Shown here: positions 35,581 to 45,237 of the stretch, piece after piece
Layout of the letters: each line of letters opens with the position of its first letter
Numbering within the stretch: the stretch's first letter is position 1
Assembly: GCF_041222825.1 (NCBI RefSeq)
Contig: NZ_CP139482.1
Coordinates: 2,201,001-2,265,000, forward strand
DNA length: 64,000 nucleotides
Direction: 5' to 3'
Source of the DNA: Candidatus Thalassolituus haligoni
GTDB lineage: Bacteria; Pseudomonadota; Gammaproteobacteria; Pseudomonadales; Oceanobacteraceae
Translations under genes and position numbers: made by a program
The notes under the pieces: model-generated
The model's database searches: none
What the model saw: the letters and a program-made list of their open reading frames with translations, nothing else
Told to the model about the DNA's origin: nothing

Positions 35581-38500
35581 TTACGAGACACGTTTTTTCC
35601 ACATAAAATAAACTGCGGGCAAAACTAGTAGTGTTAAAAATACAGCGCTCACCATACCGCCGACCATCGGTGCTGCAATACGGCTCATTACTTCTGAACC
35701 TGTGCCGCTCCCATATAAAATTGGGAGCAAGCCTACAATCACAGCCGCTGCAGTCATCATTACCGGTCGAACACGAAGTCCTGCTCCATCGGTAACAGCC
35801 TGACGCAGCTCATCTAAGGACAAAGTCTCTTTACCTGACTGTTCTTTAGCACGAAGCCAAGCTTGATTGAGGTACACCAACATGATTACGCTTATTTCTA
35901 CGGCTACACCTGCCAGTGCAATAAAACCCACACCTACCGCGATAGAAAAGTTGAAGTTTTGCCAGTACATAAGCCAAATACTGCCAATCAATGCAAAGGG
36001 TAAGGTGCCCATTAAAATTGCGACCTCAATAAAACTTCGGAAGTTTATAAACAGCAAAATGGCAATAATGGCCAACGTCAAAGGAATAACGTAATTTAAT
36101 TTTTCTTTGGCTCTTTCCATATATTCAAATTGACCCGACCAACCCACTGAATACCCCGCTGGCAAATCAAGTTGTTCTGCTACGATTTTTTGTGCATTTA
36201 CCACGTAAGTGCCGACATCGATGCCGTCAATATCAACGAATGTCCACCCATTGATCCGGGCATTTTCACTTTTAATTCCTGGAGGTCCGTCGGCAATGAT
36301 GACATCAGCAACATCACCCAAGGCAATCCTCTCACCTCGGGCGGTGACAATAGGAAGCAAAGCAAGTTGCTGTGGAGAATCCCGATAGGACTGGGGGTAC
36401 CGTATATTGACTGGATAGCGTTCAAGCCCTTCTACCGTTTGGGTAACGTTCATTCCACCAATAGCGGATGCAATAACTTCTTGCACATCAGCGATATTCA
36501 AACCATAACGAGCCGCTTTAGCGCGATCAATATCCACATTAAGATATCGTCCGCCAGCAACACGCTCAGAGTACACCGACGCTGTGCCTTCTACATCTTT
36601 GAGTATCACCTCTAACTGCTTGCCGATATCTTGGATAACCGATAAATTCGGACCGGCGATTTTTATCCCCACGGGGGTTTTAATCCCGGTTGCCAGCATG
36701 TCAATGCGGGTTTTAATGGGCATTACCCAAGCGTTTGTAACACCGGGTAGTTTTACTAGAGCATCAAGTTCCTTTTTCAACGATTCGGTAGTAACCCCGT
36801 CGCGCCATTCACTTTGTGGCTTTAGTTGTATGAACGTTTCAATCATCGTTAGTGGAGCGGGATCAGTAGCGGAATCTGCTCGCCCTATTTTCCCAAATAC
36901 AGTTTTAACTTCCGGCACGCTCGCGATTAATTTGTCGGTTTGCTGCAACAGCTCTCGGGCTTTACCAATTGAAATACCGGGGTAAGTGGTGGGCATGTAC
37001 ATCAAATCCCCCTCATCCAATGGCGGGATAAATTCACTGCCGATCTTTCCGAGCGGCCACATCACTGTAGAAAGGAGCAATACAGCGATAACCAGCGTCA
37101 TTTTCGGAAAAGTGAGCACCTTTTTCAGTACCGGCATATAGACGGCCGTAAGAAAACGGTTTATCGGGTTCTTATGTTCGGGCAATACTCGACCCCGAAT
37201 AAAGTAGCCCATGAGAACAGGGACCAAAGTGATTGCGAGTGCAGCCGACGCCGCCATGGCATAAGTCTTGGTAAATGCCAGCGGACTAAACATCCGACCT
37301 TCTTGGGCCTCCAGCGTAAACACTGGGACAAAACTCACCGTAATAATGAGCAAACTAAAAAATAAAGCGGGCCCGACTTCTGACGCGGATTCAGCCACAA
37401 TTTGCCAGCGGTTTTCGTTTGTCAGTGGTGTTTTTTCCATATGTTTGTGCATATTTTCAATCATGACGATAGCACCATCGATCATCGCTCCAATCGCAAT
37501 CGCGATACCTCCTAGGGACATAATGTTGGCGTTTATGCCTTGCGCGTGCATGATCATAAATGCTGTTAGTATGCCGACGGGCAAACTGAAAATAGCCACT
37601 AAAGATGAGCGAATATGAAACAAAAACACCATGCAGACCAACGCCACAACCACAAATTCTTCAAGTAACTTGTGCCATAGATTTTCCACTGCACGATCAA
37701 TCAATCCCGAACGATCATATACGGTGACAATTTCCACCCCTTCTGGCAGACCTTGTTTTAATTGCTCCAACTTTGCCTTGACGCCATCGATGGTTGTTTG
37801 AGCATTTTCGCCAAAGCGCATCACCACAACTCCGCCAACGGTTTCACCTTCGCCGTTGAGCTCGGCAATTCCGCGACGCATTTGTGGGCCGATACCGATA
37901 TCCGCAACATCTTTTAATAGCAAAGGCGTACCGTTTTCATTAACACCCAGCGGGATATTCCTAAGGTCCTCTTCACTCTGAATATAGCCGGTCGCCCGAA
38001 CCATATATTCGGCTTCGGCCATTTCTACTACAGAAGCCCCTACTTCCTGATTCGCGCGCTTAATGGCCATTTGAATATGCGATAGTGGAATATCAAACGC
38101 GCGCAGCTTTTCTGGGTTCACGGTCACTTGGTATTGCTTAACCATTCCGCCAATAGCAGCAACTTCAGATACGCCTGGCACGGTTTGCAATTCATATTTT
38201 AAAAACCAATCTTGCAAGCTGCGCAACTGGCTGAGGTCATGTTTGCCTGTTCTATCAATCAGCGAATAAATGTACACCCAGCCCACACCCGTTGCATCCG
38301 GCCCTAATTGTGGCTTAGCGGCAGGAGGTAAAGACGGAGCGACTTGACTTAAATATTCCAATACACGACTTCTCGCCCAATAGAGGTCCGTTTTTTCATC
38401 GAAAATGATGTAAACGAATGAGTCGCCAAAAAAGGAATAACCACGCACAGTAACCGCGCCAGGCACTGACAACATGGCTGTCGTCAGTGGATAAGTCACT

Positions 38501-38691
38501 TGATCTTCGACCACCTGTGGTGCTTGTCCGGGGTAAGACGTTTTAATAATAACTTGGACGTCACTTAAATCCGGAATTGCATCCACCGGTGTTTGCTTCA
38601 AGGAAAACAGTCCAACACCGACAAGAATAAATGTAGCGAGTAGCACAAAAAAACGGTTGCCCACAGACCAACGAATAATGGATTCAATCAT
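35581..38691 (-). CDS. cusA: Cu(I)/Ag(I) RND efflux pump CusA
   Basis: 1036 residues with the 12-helix, two-porter-loop RND layout of the heavy-metal efflux family. The N-terminus MIESIIRWSVGNRF and the segments PVDAIPDLSDVQVIIKTSYPGQAPQ and GRADSATDPAPLTMIET are those of CusA/SilA, monovalent metal exporters. The proton-relay region near GGIAIAIGAMIDGAIVMIENMHKHME is intact. Inner-membrane motor of the CusCBA tripartite pump. It starts 3 bp after cusB. Confidence 0.97.
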   Translation of the reverse strand: MIESIIRWSVGNRFFVLLATFILVGVGLFSLKQTPVDAIPDLSDVQVIIKTSYPGQAPQVVEDQVTYPLTTAMLSVPGAVTVRGYSFFGDSFVYIIFDEKTDLYWARSRVLEYLSQVAPSLPPAAKPQLGPDATGVGWVYIYSLIDRTGKHDLSQLRSLQDWFLKYELQTVPGVSEVAAIGGMVKQYQVTVNPEKLRAFDIPLSHIQMAIKRANQEVGASVVEMAEAEYMVRATGYIQSEEDLRNIPLGVNENGTPLLLKDVADIGIGPQMRRGIAELNGEGETVGGVVVMRFGENAQTTIDGVKAKLEQLKQGLPEGVEIVTVYDRSGLIDRAVENLWHKLLEEFVVVALVCMVFLFHIRSSLVAIFSLPVGILTAFMIMHAQGINANIMSLGGIAIAIGAMIDGAIVMIENMHKHMEKTPLTNENRWQIVAESASEVGPALFFSLLIITVSFVPVFTLEAQEGRMFSPLAFTKTYAMAASAALAITLVPVLMGYFIRGRVLPEHKNPINRFLTAVYMPVLKKVLTFPKMTLVIAVLLLSTVMWPLGKIGSEFIPPLDEGDLMYMPTTYPGISIGKARELLQQTDKLIASVPEVKTVFGKIGRADSATDPAPLTMIETFIQLKPQSEWRDGVTTESLKKELDALVKLPGVTNAWVMPIKTRIDMLATGIKTPVGIKIAGPNLSVIQDIGKQLEVILKDVEGTASVYSERVAGGRYLNVDIDRAKAARYGLNIADVQEVIASAIGGMNVTQTVEGLERYPVNIRYPQSYRDSPQQLALLPIVTARGERIALGDVADVIIADGPPGIKSENARINGWTFVDIDGIDVGTYVVNAQKIVAEQLDLPAGYSVGWSGQFEYMERAKEKLNYVIPLTLAIIAILLFINFRSFIEVAILMGTLPFALIGSIWLMYWQNFNFSIAVGVGFIALAGVAVEISVIMLVYLNQAWLRAKEQSGKETLSLDELRQAVTDGAGLRVRPVMMTAAAVIVGLLPILYGSGTGSEVMSRIAAPMVGGMVSAVFLTLLVLPAVYFMWKKRVS

Positions 38692-38694
38692 GAT

Positions 38695-40386
38695 CTATTG
38701 CCCTCCGTGGTTCATGTTGTCTTGGTCCATGTTGGAGTGATCCATCTGACTATGGTCCATTTGAGAATGATCAATCTCGCCATTATCCGTTTGACTGCTA
38801 GTTGCCTTTGTTTCATTCATTTGACCATCGTTCATTTCCGTATGATTCATTTGACTGTGACCCTTCGTGGAGTGATCGGCTGCTTTCGAAGCATCATCCT
38901 TTTCGGATGCAGAAGACATAATATGTGTTCCCGTTATTTCGTACTGACCACTGTCCAACTTGGTAATTTCCATATGTAAACGTGTTCCAGGGGATAAAGC
39001 CTCGATATCCACTTTAGGATTCACCTGAAAATCCATGGTCATAACTGGCCACTCCCAGGCATCAATGGCTTCGTGGGTGACTGTAACCATTCGATGATTG
39101 AGCATAAGACTTTGGATTTCGCCTGGGACCCACACCGAACTTGGCTTGTCATCGCCATGATGCATACGTTTGAAATCCGAGGTTTTGCTGGATTCAGAAT
39201 CTAAGAGAAACTGCGCCGACGTCACGACTTTTTCACCTTCTTTAAGGCCATCGAGTATTTCAGCAATGGATTGGTCCTGCCGACCGACCTTCACGGCAAC
39301 CGATTTAAAACTGCCTTCTCCAAGTGCGAGTACGACGCGATCCTGGCTCCCAGTACGTATCAGCGCTTCACGAGGAATGACCAACAGCGGCTCGGAGCTA
39401 TCTGCATGCACCGAAACTTGGGCAAACATATTCGGTTTAAGCGCTTCATCTGGATTGTCGAAACGCAGGCGCAATCTCACTGTGCGGGTCTTACTGTCTA
39501 GTGTTGGGTATATATAATCGACGCGTCCTGTCCAGGTCTTACCCGGTAGATAATCCAGGGTCATCGTGACGGGGTCGCCGACACTCACAAGCGAGGCTTG
39601 ACGCTCGAAAATTTCCGCCTCAACCCACACTTGGTCGAGCGCTCCAATGCTCAGCATGGTCGTGCCCGGCTGAACAAAAAAACCTTCTCGGATATTAAGG
39701 TTATCAACTACCCCTTTTTGTGGTGCATAGAAAGTTACTGTTTGTTGAATCGCGAGAGTACGCTTAAGTTGCTGAATAAACGCCGGCGGTATTTGTAAGG
39801 CTTTCAAACGATCTTCTGAGGCCTGAACTAAACGCGAATTTTTACGGTTTAAGGCGAGCATTAACTCCTCTTGCGCATTCACCAATTCAGGAGAGTAAAG
39901 TGCATACAGTGGCGCACCCAAGTCGACTCGGTCCCCCGCCGCTTTCACGTAAAGCTTCTCAACCCAACCGGAAACGCGAGGATGAATATGAACCAGCTGA
40001 TCTTCGTCATACTTGACGTACCCTACTGTGACGATTTCACTGTGCAGAGGCTTGCGCTCGACCAGCCCAGTCCGCACACCGAGATTATTGATGACATCAG
40101 GTGAAATGCTGATCGTACCGGGCCCTTCGTCATTCGCCTTTTCACCACCTTCGTAGACGGGAATTAGGTCCATGCCCATGGGCGATTTACCAGGTTTATC
40201 TCGGCGGTAATTGGGGTCCATTGGGGCCACCCAATACAGTGGTTGTTTTTCCGTTGAGGCGGATTTCCCGCTATTGGTTTCTCCTCCTCCTGCAAATATC
40301 AACGTAAGTACAATACCTGCGACGAGGCCTCCAATTGCTGCCGCGATAGAAATGGGAGTGAGTTTTTTTGAGTTATTCATGGTCAA
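38695..40386 (-). CDS. cusB: Cus efflux periplasmic adaptor CusB with fused CusF-like domain
   Basis: 563 residues, longer than the usual 400 of CusB. After the anchor helix (about 12-32) comes a heavy-metal-binding segment PLYWVAPMDPNYRRDKPGKS (from 49). The adaptor core with hairpin and lipoyl parts occupies about 90-400. A CusF-like domain follows (about 415-500), with HEAIDAWEWPVMTMDF giving the His/Trp/Met/Met copper site. The tail (about 505-563) is a Met/His repeat, DHSQMDHSQMDHSNMDQ. Fused CusF would load copper directly into the pump. It overlaps cusC by 14 bp. Confidence 0.95.
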   Translation of the reverse strand: MTMNNSKKLTPISIAAAIGGLVAGIVLTLIFAGGGETNSGKSASTEKQPLYWVAPMDPNYRRDKPGKSPMGMDLIPVYEGGEKANDEGPGTISISPDVINNLGVRTGLVERKPLHSEIVTVGYVKYDEDQLVHIHPRVSGWVEKLYVKAAGDRVDLGAPLYALYSPELVNAQEELMLALNRKNSRLVQASEDRLKALQIPPAFIQQLKRTLAIQQTVTFYAPQKGVVDNLNIREGFFVQPGTTMLSIGALDQVWVEAEIFERQASLVSVGDPVTMTLDYLPGKTWTGRVDYIYPTLDSKTRTVRLRLRFDNPDEALKPNMFAQVSVHADSSEPLLVIPREALIRTGSQDRVVLALGEGSFKSVAVKVGRQDQSIAEILDGLKEGEKVVTSAQFLLDSESSKTSDFKRMHHGDDKPSSVWVPGEIQSLMLNHRMVTVTHEAIDAWEWPVMTMDFQVNPKVDIEALSPGTRLHMEITKLDSGQYEITGTHIMSSASEKDDASKAADHSTKGHSQMNHTEMNDGQMNETKATSSQTDNGEIDHSQMDHSQMDHSNMDQDNMNHGGQ

Positions 40387-41752
40387 TTAGCTCTCCAGAA
40401 GCACTGGACACATCGGTCAGTACTGCGCTATTTTTGTTGTGGGAGGGATTCAGGAAGTAGTTCAGCTGCGCAACGATTTTGTGAATGTCGACCTCGACAT
40501 TCAGTGCCTCAATACGCGCGTTGAGTTCAGCAATACGTGCACGAACCACTTCGGCAAAATCACCGTCGTCGTGGGTGTAGGCTGTCAATGAGGCCTCCGC
40601 CTGCTCAGACATTTCAATCAAAAGCCGTGAGCGGTAGAGTTCTCGTCGATCGAGTAAGCGGCGGTACTGACTTTCGGCCGCTTCAAAGCCTGAACGCAAT
40701 TGACGTAGCACCAAGGTACGTTCGGTTTTAATAGCTTCGCGCTCTGCGACTGCCGCTTGCACTTGTTTGTCTTGACGCTTACCGGTGAATAGCGGTACAT
40801 CCAAACTCACCCCAACAGAGAAAAAATCGGCTCGATCATTACCCATTGGATCGGCATCACGATACCCATAGCTAGCATTGATTCCCCATTGTGGCTTATA
40901 GCTTTGCTTCGCCAGTTTCACTCCCGATTCTTCGGCGCTGATTTTCTGGTCAACACTTCGAATCTTTGGGTGTGCCATCAATATTTGTGCGAGTTTCTGA
41001 GTCCTTATGTCTGTCTCAATTTCATTAATCAGGGGATCGTTGAGATGTCCAGCTCCCAAATTGCTCGGCATTTCGATATCCAGTTCATAGCTGGAATCTG
41101 CCAACCACTCCCCCAATTGTGCCAATTGCGATTCCCGTCGCTGTCGCAGCACCGTCAAACGGTCTTCCAAACGGGTCAATTCAAGCTGCGCCCGAATCAG
41201 ATCTTGCTGCCGAGTTCGTCCAGATGCCGTGGTGTAACTTGACTGCGCCACATCGACAAGATGCTCGAACAAGCTTCGATCTTGCTCTATTAATGCGATG
41301 GTCTTTTGACTGCGATACACCTCCAGCCAAAGCTGAGCCACTGTCACCGACACTTGTGCCCTTCTATCCTCCCGAACAAGCGGCTGCATTTGGCTCATTT
41401 TTTCTAACTTTTCCTGGCGCAGGGCCAGTGTCTTGCCCCGCGGAAACATTTGGCTAACACCCACCTTAAACTGCGTCATTCCTTCCTGTGCAAAATCGAA
41501 GCTATCGATAGGTAAATTAGCAATCCCGAGACTGACCGTCGGATCGGGAAGTGTGCCCGCACTAATACTCAAAGACTCTAAGCTTTCCTCACGAAACCGG
41601 CTCCCATCGAGCCATGGGTCCTGTGTTTGTGCTTTTTCGATGGCCTCCAGCAAACTGTATTGCTCAGCATGCAAATCGACTGAAATGCCGCTCCAAACTA
41701 GCGCGAGCGCCACGCACAAAGGGCGTATTTTGTATTGTGAATTGCCGATCAT
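40373..41752 (-). CDS. cusC: Outer-membrane efflux channel of the TolC family (CusC)
   Basis: 459 residues with a signal peptide (to SVDLHA) and two OEP repeats rich in coiled coil (EIDRAYxAA-like stretches such as RQLRSGFEAAESQYRRLLDRRELYRS). It starts the tunnel of the tripartite pump in the outer membrane. No lipobox is seen, unlike E. coli CusC. It overlaps the DUF411 gene by 4 bp and cusB by 14 bp. Confidence 0.92.
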   Translation of the reverse strand: MIGNSQYKIRPLCVALALVWSGISVDLHAEQYSLLEAIEKAQTQDPWLDGSRFREESLESLSISAGTLPDPTVSLGIANLPIDSFDFAQEGMTQFKVGVSQMFPRGKTLALRQEKLEKMSQMQPLVREDRRAQVSVTVAQLWLEVYRSQKTIALIEQDRSLFEHLVDVAQSSYTTASGRTRQQDLIRAQLELTRLEDRLTVLRQRRESQLAQLGEWLADSSYELDIEMPSNLGAGHLNDPLINEIETDIRTQKLAQILMAHPKIRSVDQKISAEESGVKLAKQSYKPQWGINASYGYRDADPMGNDRADFFSVGVSLDVPLFTGKRQDKQVQAAVAEREAIKTERTLVLRQLRSGFEAAESQYRRLLDRRELYRSRLLIEMSEQAEASLTAYTHDDGDFAEVVRARIAELNARIEALNVEVDIHKIVAQLNYFLNPSHNKNSAVLTDVSSASGELIDHE

Positions 41753-42237
41753 TGATGTTGCTCCTCAAGGGACGCGACTTCGGCATATACCTCGGTAGTA
41801 CCGTCCTTTTTCACCAGAATCACACTGTATGGTTTAAAACGATCGCCCATTTCCATTCCCGGACTTCCGGTTGGCATTCCTGGCACGGTCAATCCAGCGG
41901 CGTTTTCCGGCGGGTTAGCTAAAAAAGCCGTAACAAACTTTGCAGGAATATGCCCTTCAAAAAAGTAGCCATCCGCACTCACTCCGGTATGGCAAGATTG
42001 CATATTGGCGGGAACACCCAGCTTTTTCTTAATGCTATCAAGCGAGTTTTGATTTCGAACGGTGGTGTTAAAGCCCGATTCCTCAAGATGAGTGACCCAC
42101 TTACCACAACACCCACAGGTTGGACTTTTGAAGACTTCAAGCGCAATTCCTTCCTGCGCCTTTGGCGCCTCAGACGCAGAACAGGCAGCCAATACGGCAA
42201 AAACAAATAGAATTAGACTTTTGGTTAAAAGATTCAC
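41749..42237 (-). CDS. DUF411 copper-binding lipoprotein
   Basis: 162 residues from a GTG at 42237, seven bases after GAGGG; the ATG at 42276 has no good site. Lipobox LAAC near residue 19. The domain carries VFKSPTCGCCGKWVTHLEE (CxCC), SCHTGVSADGYFFEGHIP and a Met-rich PGMPTGSPGMEMG, the DUF411 pattern linked to copper. It would hold copper in the periplasm for the adjacent CusCBA pump. It is the first gene of the cus operon. Confidence 0.9.
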   Translation of the reverse strand: MNLLTKSLILFVFAVLAACSASEAPKAQEGIALEVFKSPTCGCCGKWVTHLEESGFNTTVRNQNSLDSIKKKLGVPANMQSCHTGVSADGYFFEGHIPAKFVTAFLANPPENAAGLTVPGMPTGSPGMEMGDRFKPYSVILVKKDGTTEVYAEVASLEEQHQ

Positions 42238-42299
42238 GAGAATACCCTCGATATTCGGCTCCATTAATCGGAGCATGAAATTTTTGAGGGCAAATGCCC

Positions 42300-42343
42300 C
42301 CGCTAACGGTCCGACTTTAGACGGACTAATCCTGTGTTAGCGG
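42300..42343. repeat. Nested inverted repeats before the cus operon
   Basis: Outer arms CCGCTAAC (42300-42307) and GTTAGCGG (42336-42343) enclose inner arms GTCCG (42309-42313) and CGGAC (42322-42326). The stem spans the stop of the CopL-like gene and the leader of the cus operon. It might be an attenuator or a terminator without a T-run. Confidence 0.5.
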
Positions 42344-42699
42344 AGAATTGGGGGACGATAGAGGGAGCTGGATAGTTTTGCGACTAAACCCAAGTTAACA
42401 TTCTGACTTTGCATTTGACGCACGTTAAATACAGGAGTGTTCAGGCTGCCGACTAGTGCGCTGGCGGTGTGACAGCCCATCATAGTACAGCCATCCTCAC
42501 AACAATCTGCAGGGGTATTATCACTGTGGGGTTTGACCGACTTATCGTGGTCACCATGACACCCGCTCATCATTTGGTCAGCAGGAGCAGATGCTGGATT
42601 ATCCATGGTACCGACAAACGCTAACGACTGTACCGAATAGGCCAGTAGCGCGATGAACACCCAAAGAAGGCGCCTTTTGTTGGTATATTTTGAAGTCAC
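42337..42699 (-). CDS. CopL-like exported His/Cys-rich protein
   Basis: 120 residues from GTG 42699. A signal peptide (to VQSLAF) is followed by a Cys/His segment (MMSGCHGDHDKS, DCCEDGCTMMGCH) and a C-terminus ending LYRPPI, as in the 24205-24615 protein. It fits CopL/DUF2946-type copper proteins. It precedes the cus operon by 99 bp, and an FNR-like box is 77-90 bp upstream. No strong Shine-Dalgarno is seen. Confidence 0.68.
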   Translation of the reverse strand: MTSKYTNKRRLLWVFIALLAYSVQSLAFVGTMDNPASAPADQMMSGCHGDHDKSVKPHSDNTPADCCEDGCTMMGCHTASALVGSLNTPVFNVRQMQSQNVNLGLVAKLSSSLYRPPILR

Positions 42700-42775
42700 A
42701 CATCAACCCAAATTAAGATCAATCTCTACATAGGATAACCCAATTGCATAATGGTTCAAACCTACACTTGAGAGC

Positions 42776-42789
42776 TTGACCCAAATCAA
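42776..42789. promoter_or_regulatory. FNR/Anr-like box upstream of second CopL-like gene
   Basis: TTGACCCAAATCAA fits TTGAT-N4-ATCAA with one mismatch and lies 77-90 bp upstream of the GTG at 42699. It mirrors the box at 24684-24697. Confidence 0.42.
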
Positions 42790-42935
42790 AACCGGGCGAT
42801 TCAGTATGATTGTGCTCTGAGGTCCGGGAAGGGAGCGAATGAGGGGATTAGATACACATAGTCATTGGATTGATTTGGCTAGGTCTAACTGCGCCTAGCA
42901 CGCTGTAACTGTGCATGGAAAGTGAAGCTCCGTTT

Positions 42936-43178
42936 TCAGCGGATTTTTGAGAGCATTACGTCAAGTCCTTCATGGGGATCGGCACCGATGACACGACAGT
43001 ACTCTACAAATTCTAAAAGCTCGATCTTGCGGCGATCCTGCTCCATCTTCCCGATCACAGAATGATGACGGCCTAATTCCTCGGAGACCGCTCTTAAGGA
43101 CAAACCGCTCTCCTCACGCTTTTGCTTCATCCAAGCGCGCAGTTTATCGTAATGAGGTGAGTAGGAGGACGGTTTCAT
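42936..43178 (-). CDS. XRE-family transcriptional regulator
   Basis: 80 residues from ATG 43178; a longer frame to 43247 would run through two operator-like palindromes. The helix-turn-helix is clear: KREESGLSLRAVSEELGRHHSVIGKMEQDRRKI, of the Cro/CI type. It probably represses itself and the divergent gene at 43246 by binding TGTC-N11-GACA sites in between. The leader has no good Shine-Dalgarno. Confidence 0.85.
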   Translation of the reverse strand: MKPSSYSPHYDKLRAWMKQKREESGLSLRAVSEELGRHHSVIGKMEQDRRKIELLEFVEYCRVIGADPHEGLDVMLSKIR

Positions 43179-43197
43179 TGTCTCGATGATAGAGACA
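43179..43197. promoter_or_regulatory. Operator-like 19-bp palindrome 1
   Basis: TGTCTCGATGATAGAGACA, with perfect six-base arms, abuts the start codon of the XRE gene. A second site of equal length lies 27 bp away centre to centre. Confidence 0.65.
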
Positions 43198-43205
43198 ATG
43201 TAGAA

Positions 43206-43224
43206 TGTCGCGAAATTCGAGACA
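43206..43224. promoter_or_regulatory. Operator-like 19-bp palindrome 2
   Basis: TGTCGCGAAATTCGAGACA shares the TGTC-N11-GACA frame with site 1 and has CGAA/TTCG inside. It lies 22 bp upstream of the gene starting at 43246. Partial repeats GAGACA and GCGACA follow. Confidence 0.6.
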
Positions 43225-43245
43225 AAACACGCGACAAAATACCTC

Positions 43246-43821
43246 ATGAGTACGATTCAGATAAAACCCGAACTCCTTCATGCGCTCACCGAGCTACAAG
43301 GAGACTCCTTCACGGTAGCGGTGTTGACGACATACTATCTGGATCGCCCAGAAAGTCCGCACAAAAGTAAGAAGCCGGCGAGACAGTTTGTCTATCGAAA
43401 TATGGTGCGTTTGATGAAAGCGGGACTAATGGAGAAATTGCCAGACGATGGTGGTTGGCCTAAATACCAGCTTACTCAAAAGTTTAGATCTCAGTATTCC
43501 AGTATAAAGAAGCCGGCCAGTGCACTCTCTACTTTGCCACCCAAAGCTGCCCCGCCAGTAAAAGCACTAGCAAAAGCAAAACCCAAAGAGATTCCGCCCA
43601 AAAAACCTGTCGCGGCATTACGTGAGAGACTCAGCAAGCACCGATCCGACATGTTGTGTGCATTGGGCGAGGCAGAGGAATACGAATCTCTTTGTAAAGA
43701 ATTGCCTGAATTCAGCGAAGAAGCACAGTCTCTTTATGCTGAGGCAAGGGAACGTAGCGCCCTGCTCCTCGGAAAAATCAAGGCATTGGAAAGTCTTCTC
43801 TCATCGAACAATTTGCGGTAA
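43246..43821 (+). CDS. Unknown 191-residue protein of the XRE-helicase module
   Basis: 191 residues. The N-terminal part (about 1-85) looks like a winged-helix domain: SFTVAVLTTYYLDRP...VYRNMVRLMKAGLMEKLPDDGGWPKYQLTQKF. A Pro/Lys/Ala-rich linker (about 86-130) joins a helical C-terminus (RERLSKHRSDMLCALGEAEEYESLCKEL). No family is recognised. It lies 6 bp before the helicase gene and probably acts with it, possibly as a nucleic-acid-binding partner. Its start follows ACCTC without a Shine-Dalgarno. Confidence 0.7.
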   Translation: MSTIQIKPELLHALTELQGDSFTVAVLTTYYLDRPESPHKSKKPARQFVYRNMVRLMKAGLMEKLPDDGGWPKYQLTQKFRSQYSSIKKPASALSTLPPKAAPPVKALAKAKPKEIPPKKPVAALRERLSKHRSDMLCALGEAEEYESLCKELPEFSEEAQSLYAEARERSALLLGKIKALESLLSSNNLR

Positions 43822-43827
43822 CCCCTT

Positions 43828-45237
43828 ATGAAGTTAAGACGTTGGCAGCGTGAAGCTGTGTCACGCTGTTTATCTCGGCACCGTAATGGTCAAGCCCACT
43901 TTCTCTGTCTGGCCACGCCTGGTGCAGGTAAAACTTTCATGGCGTCTACCGTTGCGAAAAAACTACTGAATAGTGGTGAGATTGATCTAGTGTTCTGCTT
44001 CTCCCCTTCCATCAATGTTTCCAGCTCCTTTCAGGCCACATTGGAGGGCGTTCTCGGATATCGATTGGATGGACTGTTGGGAGCGAAAGGCCATGTGCTG
44101 ACCTATCAATCCATGCTCAACCTCGACCAAACGTTCTGGTCACTACTGACGTCGCACCGTACGCTGGTGATATTTGATGAAATACACCACTGCGCAGGCG
44201 ATCATCTCGGTAACGCCAATGCCTGGGGCCAAAAAATCATCCAGCATATTCAAGGTAATGCGACATATAGTCTTGCGCTGACGGGCACTCCATGGCGTTC
44301 GGATCGCATCCCTATTGCATTGACGTCCTAATGTCATGAAGGAACGGTCCATTGCGACTATACCTACGGCTTGGCGCAAGCAATCAAGGATGGCGTGTGC
44401 CGCACTCCTAGAATTACCGGCATTGACAATGAAAAAATTTCCGTGAAATGCGAAGGCAAGGAGGATGTGTATCGTTCGATTAATGATCTCCTAAAGAGCT
44501 CGCATTGCACCTACCAGCAACTTCTTGAAAACAGAACGCTCATTCAATACTTAATAGAACTTAGTCAGAAAAGCCTAAGCTCAATTAGGAAGTCCAATCC
44601 CAACGCGGGTGGACTTATTGTGGCGGCTTCAGTAGAGCATGCCATGCTCATCGCTACAATTTTAGAAAACATCTGTGGAGAGATTCCGGCCATAGTTACC
44701 TACATGCATGAAGACTCCCAGCAGGCAATTCAACAATTTCGTAATGCGAACACCAAATGGATTGTTTCGGTAGGAATGATTAGCGAAGGGACTGATATTC
44801 CGCGTTTACAGGTGTGCTGTCACCTTACTAGAGTCAAGACGGAATTGTATTTTCGACAAGTTCTGGGGAGAATTTTGAGAGTGCAAAATAATGCACATGA
44901 AGACGCACTGCTCCTCATGCCCGCCGAACCTAAATTAATGGAATTTGCGCACCGTATCGCCGAGGATATCCCATCGTCCACTGCGGTCTCGATAAAGATG
45001 ATGGAGGAGAGCATAGCGCCGGACTCCACTGCAGAAGAAGGTTTTACTGCAGTCCCGCAAGACACCACGGAACATATTGAAAACTTGTCTGATCTAACAT
45101 CTTTAGCGCTAGGTGACCCAGACGATGGCAATACTCCTCTTCCCTTTACCAGCTTGGCAGAAGCCTACGAAACTACCCTTGGGCTATTTGGACGATTCAA
45201 AAAACGCATGGTCAGCTTTTCGCCGGTTGCCGGATGA
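43828..45237 (+). pseudogene. SF2 DEAD/DEAH-type helicase with an in-frame TAA
   Basis: A 470-codon reading frame with one internal TAA at 44329-44331; both sides stay in the same frame. The first part has Walker A ATPGAGKTF, DEIHHC (motif II) and LTGTPWRSD (motif III). The second part continues GTVHCDYTYGLAQAIKDGVCR and carries the C-terminal motifs GMISEGTDIP and FRQVLGRILR (motif VI). The stop probably replaced a Tyr codon. Without readthrough no complete helicase is made. It follows the 191-residue gene by 6 bp. Confidence 0.85.

Noticed and set aside
44329..44331. TAA read as a sense codon (recoding)
   Set aside because: TAA ends many intact genes here, such as gor, and no suppressor tRNA or stimulatory structure was seen; decay is simpler.
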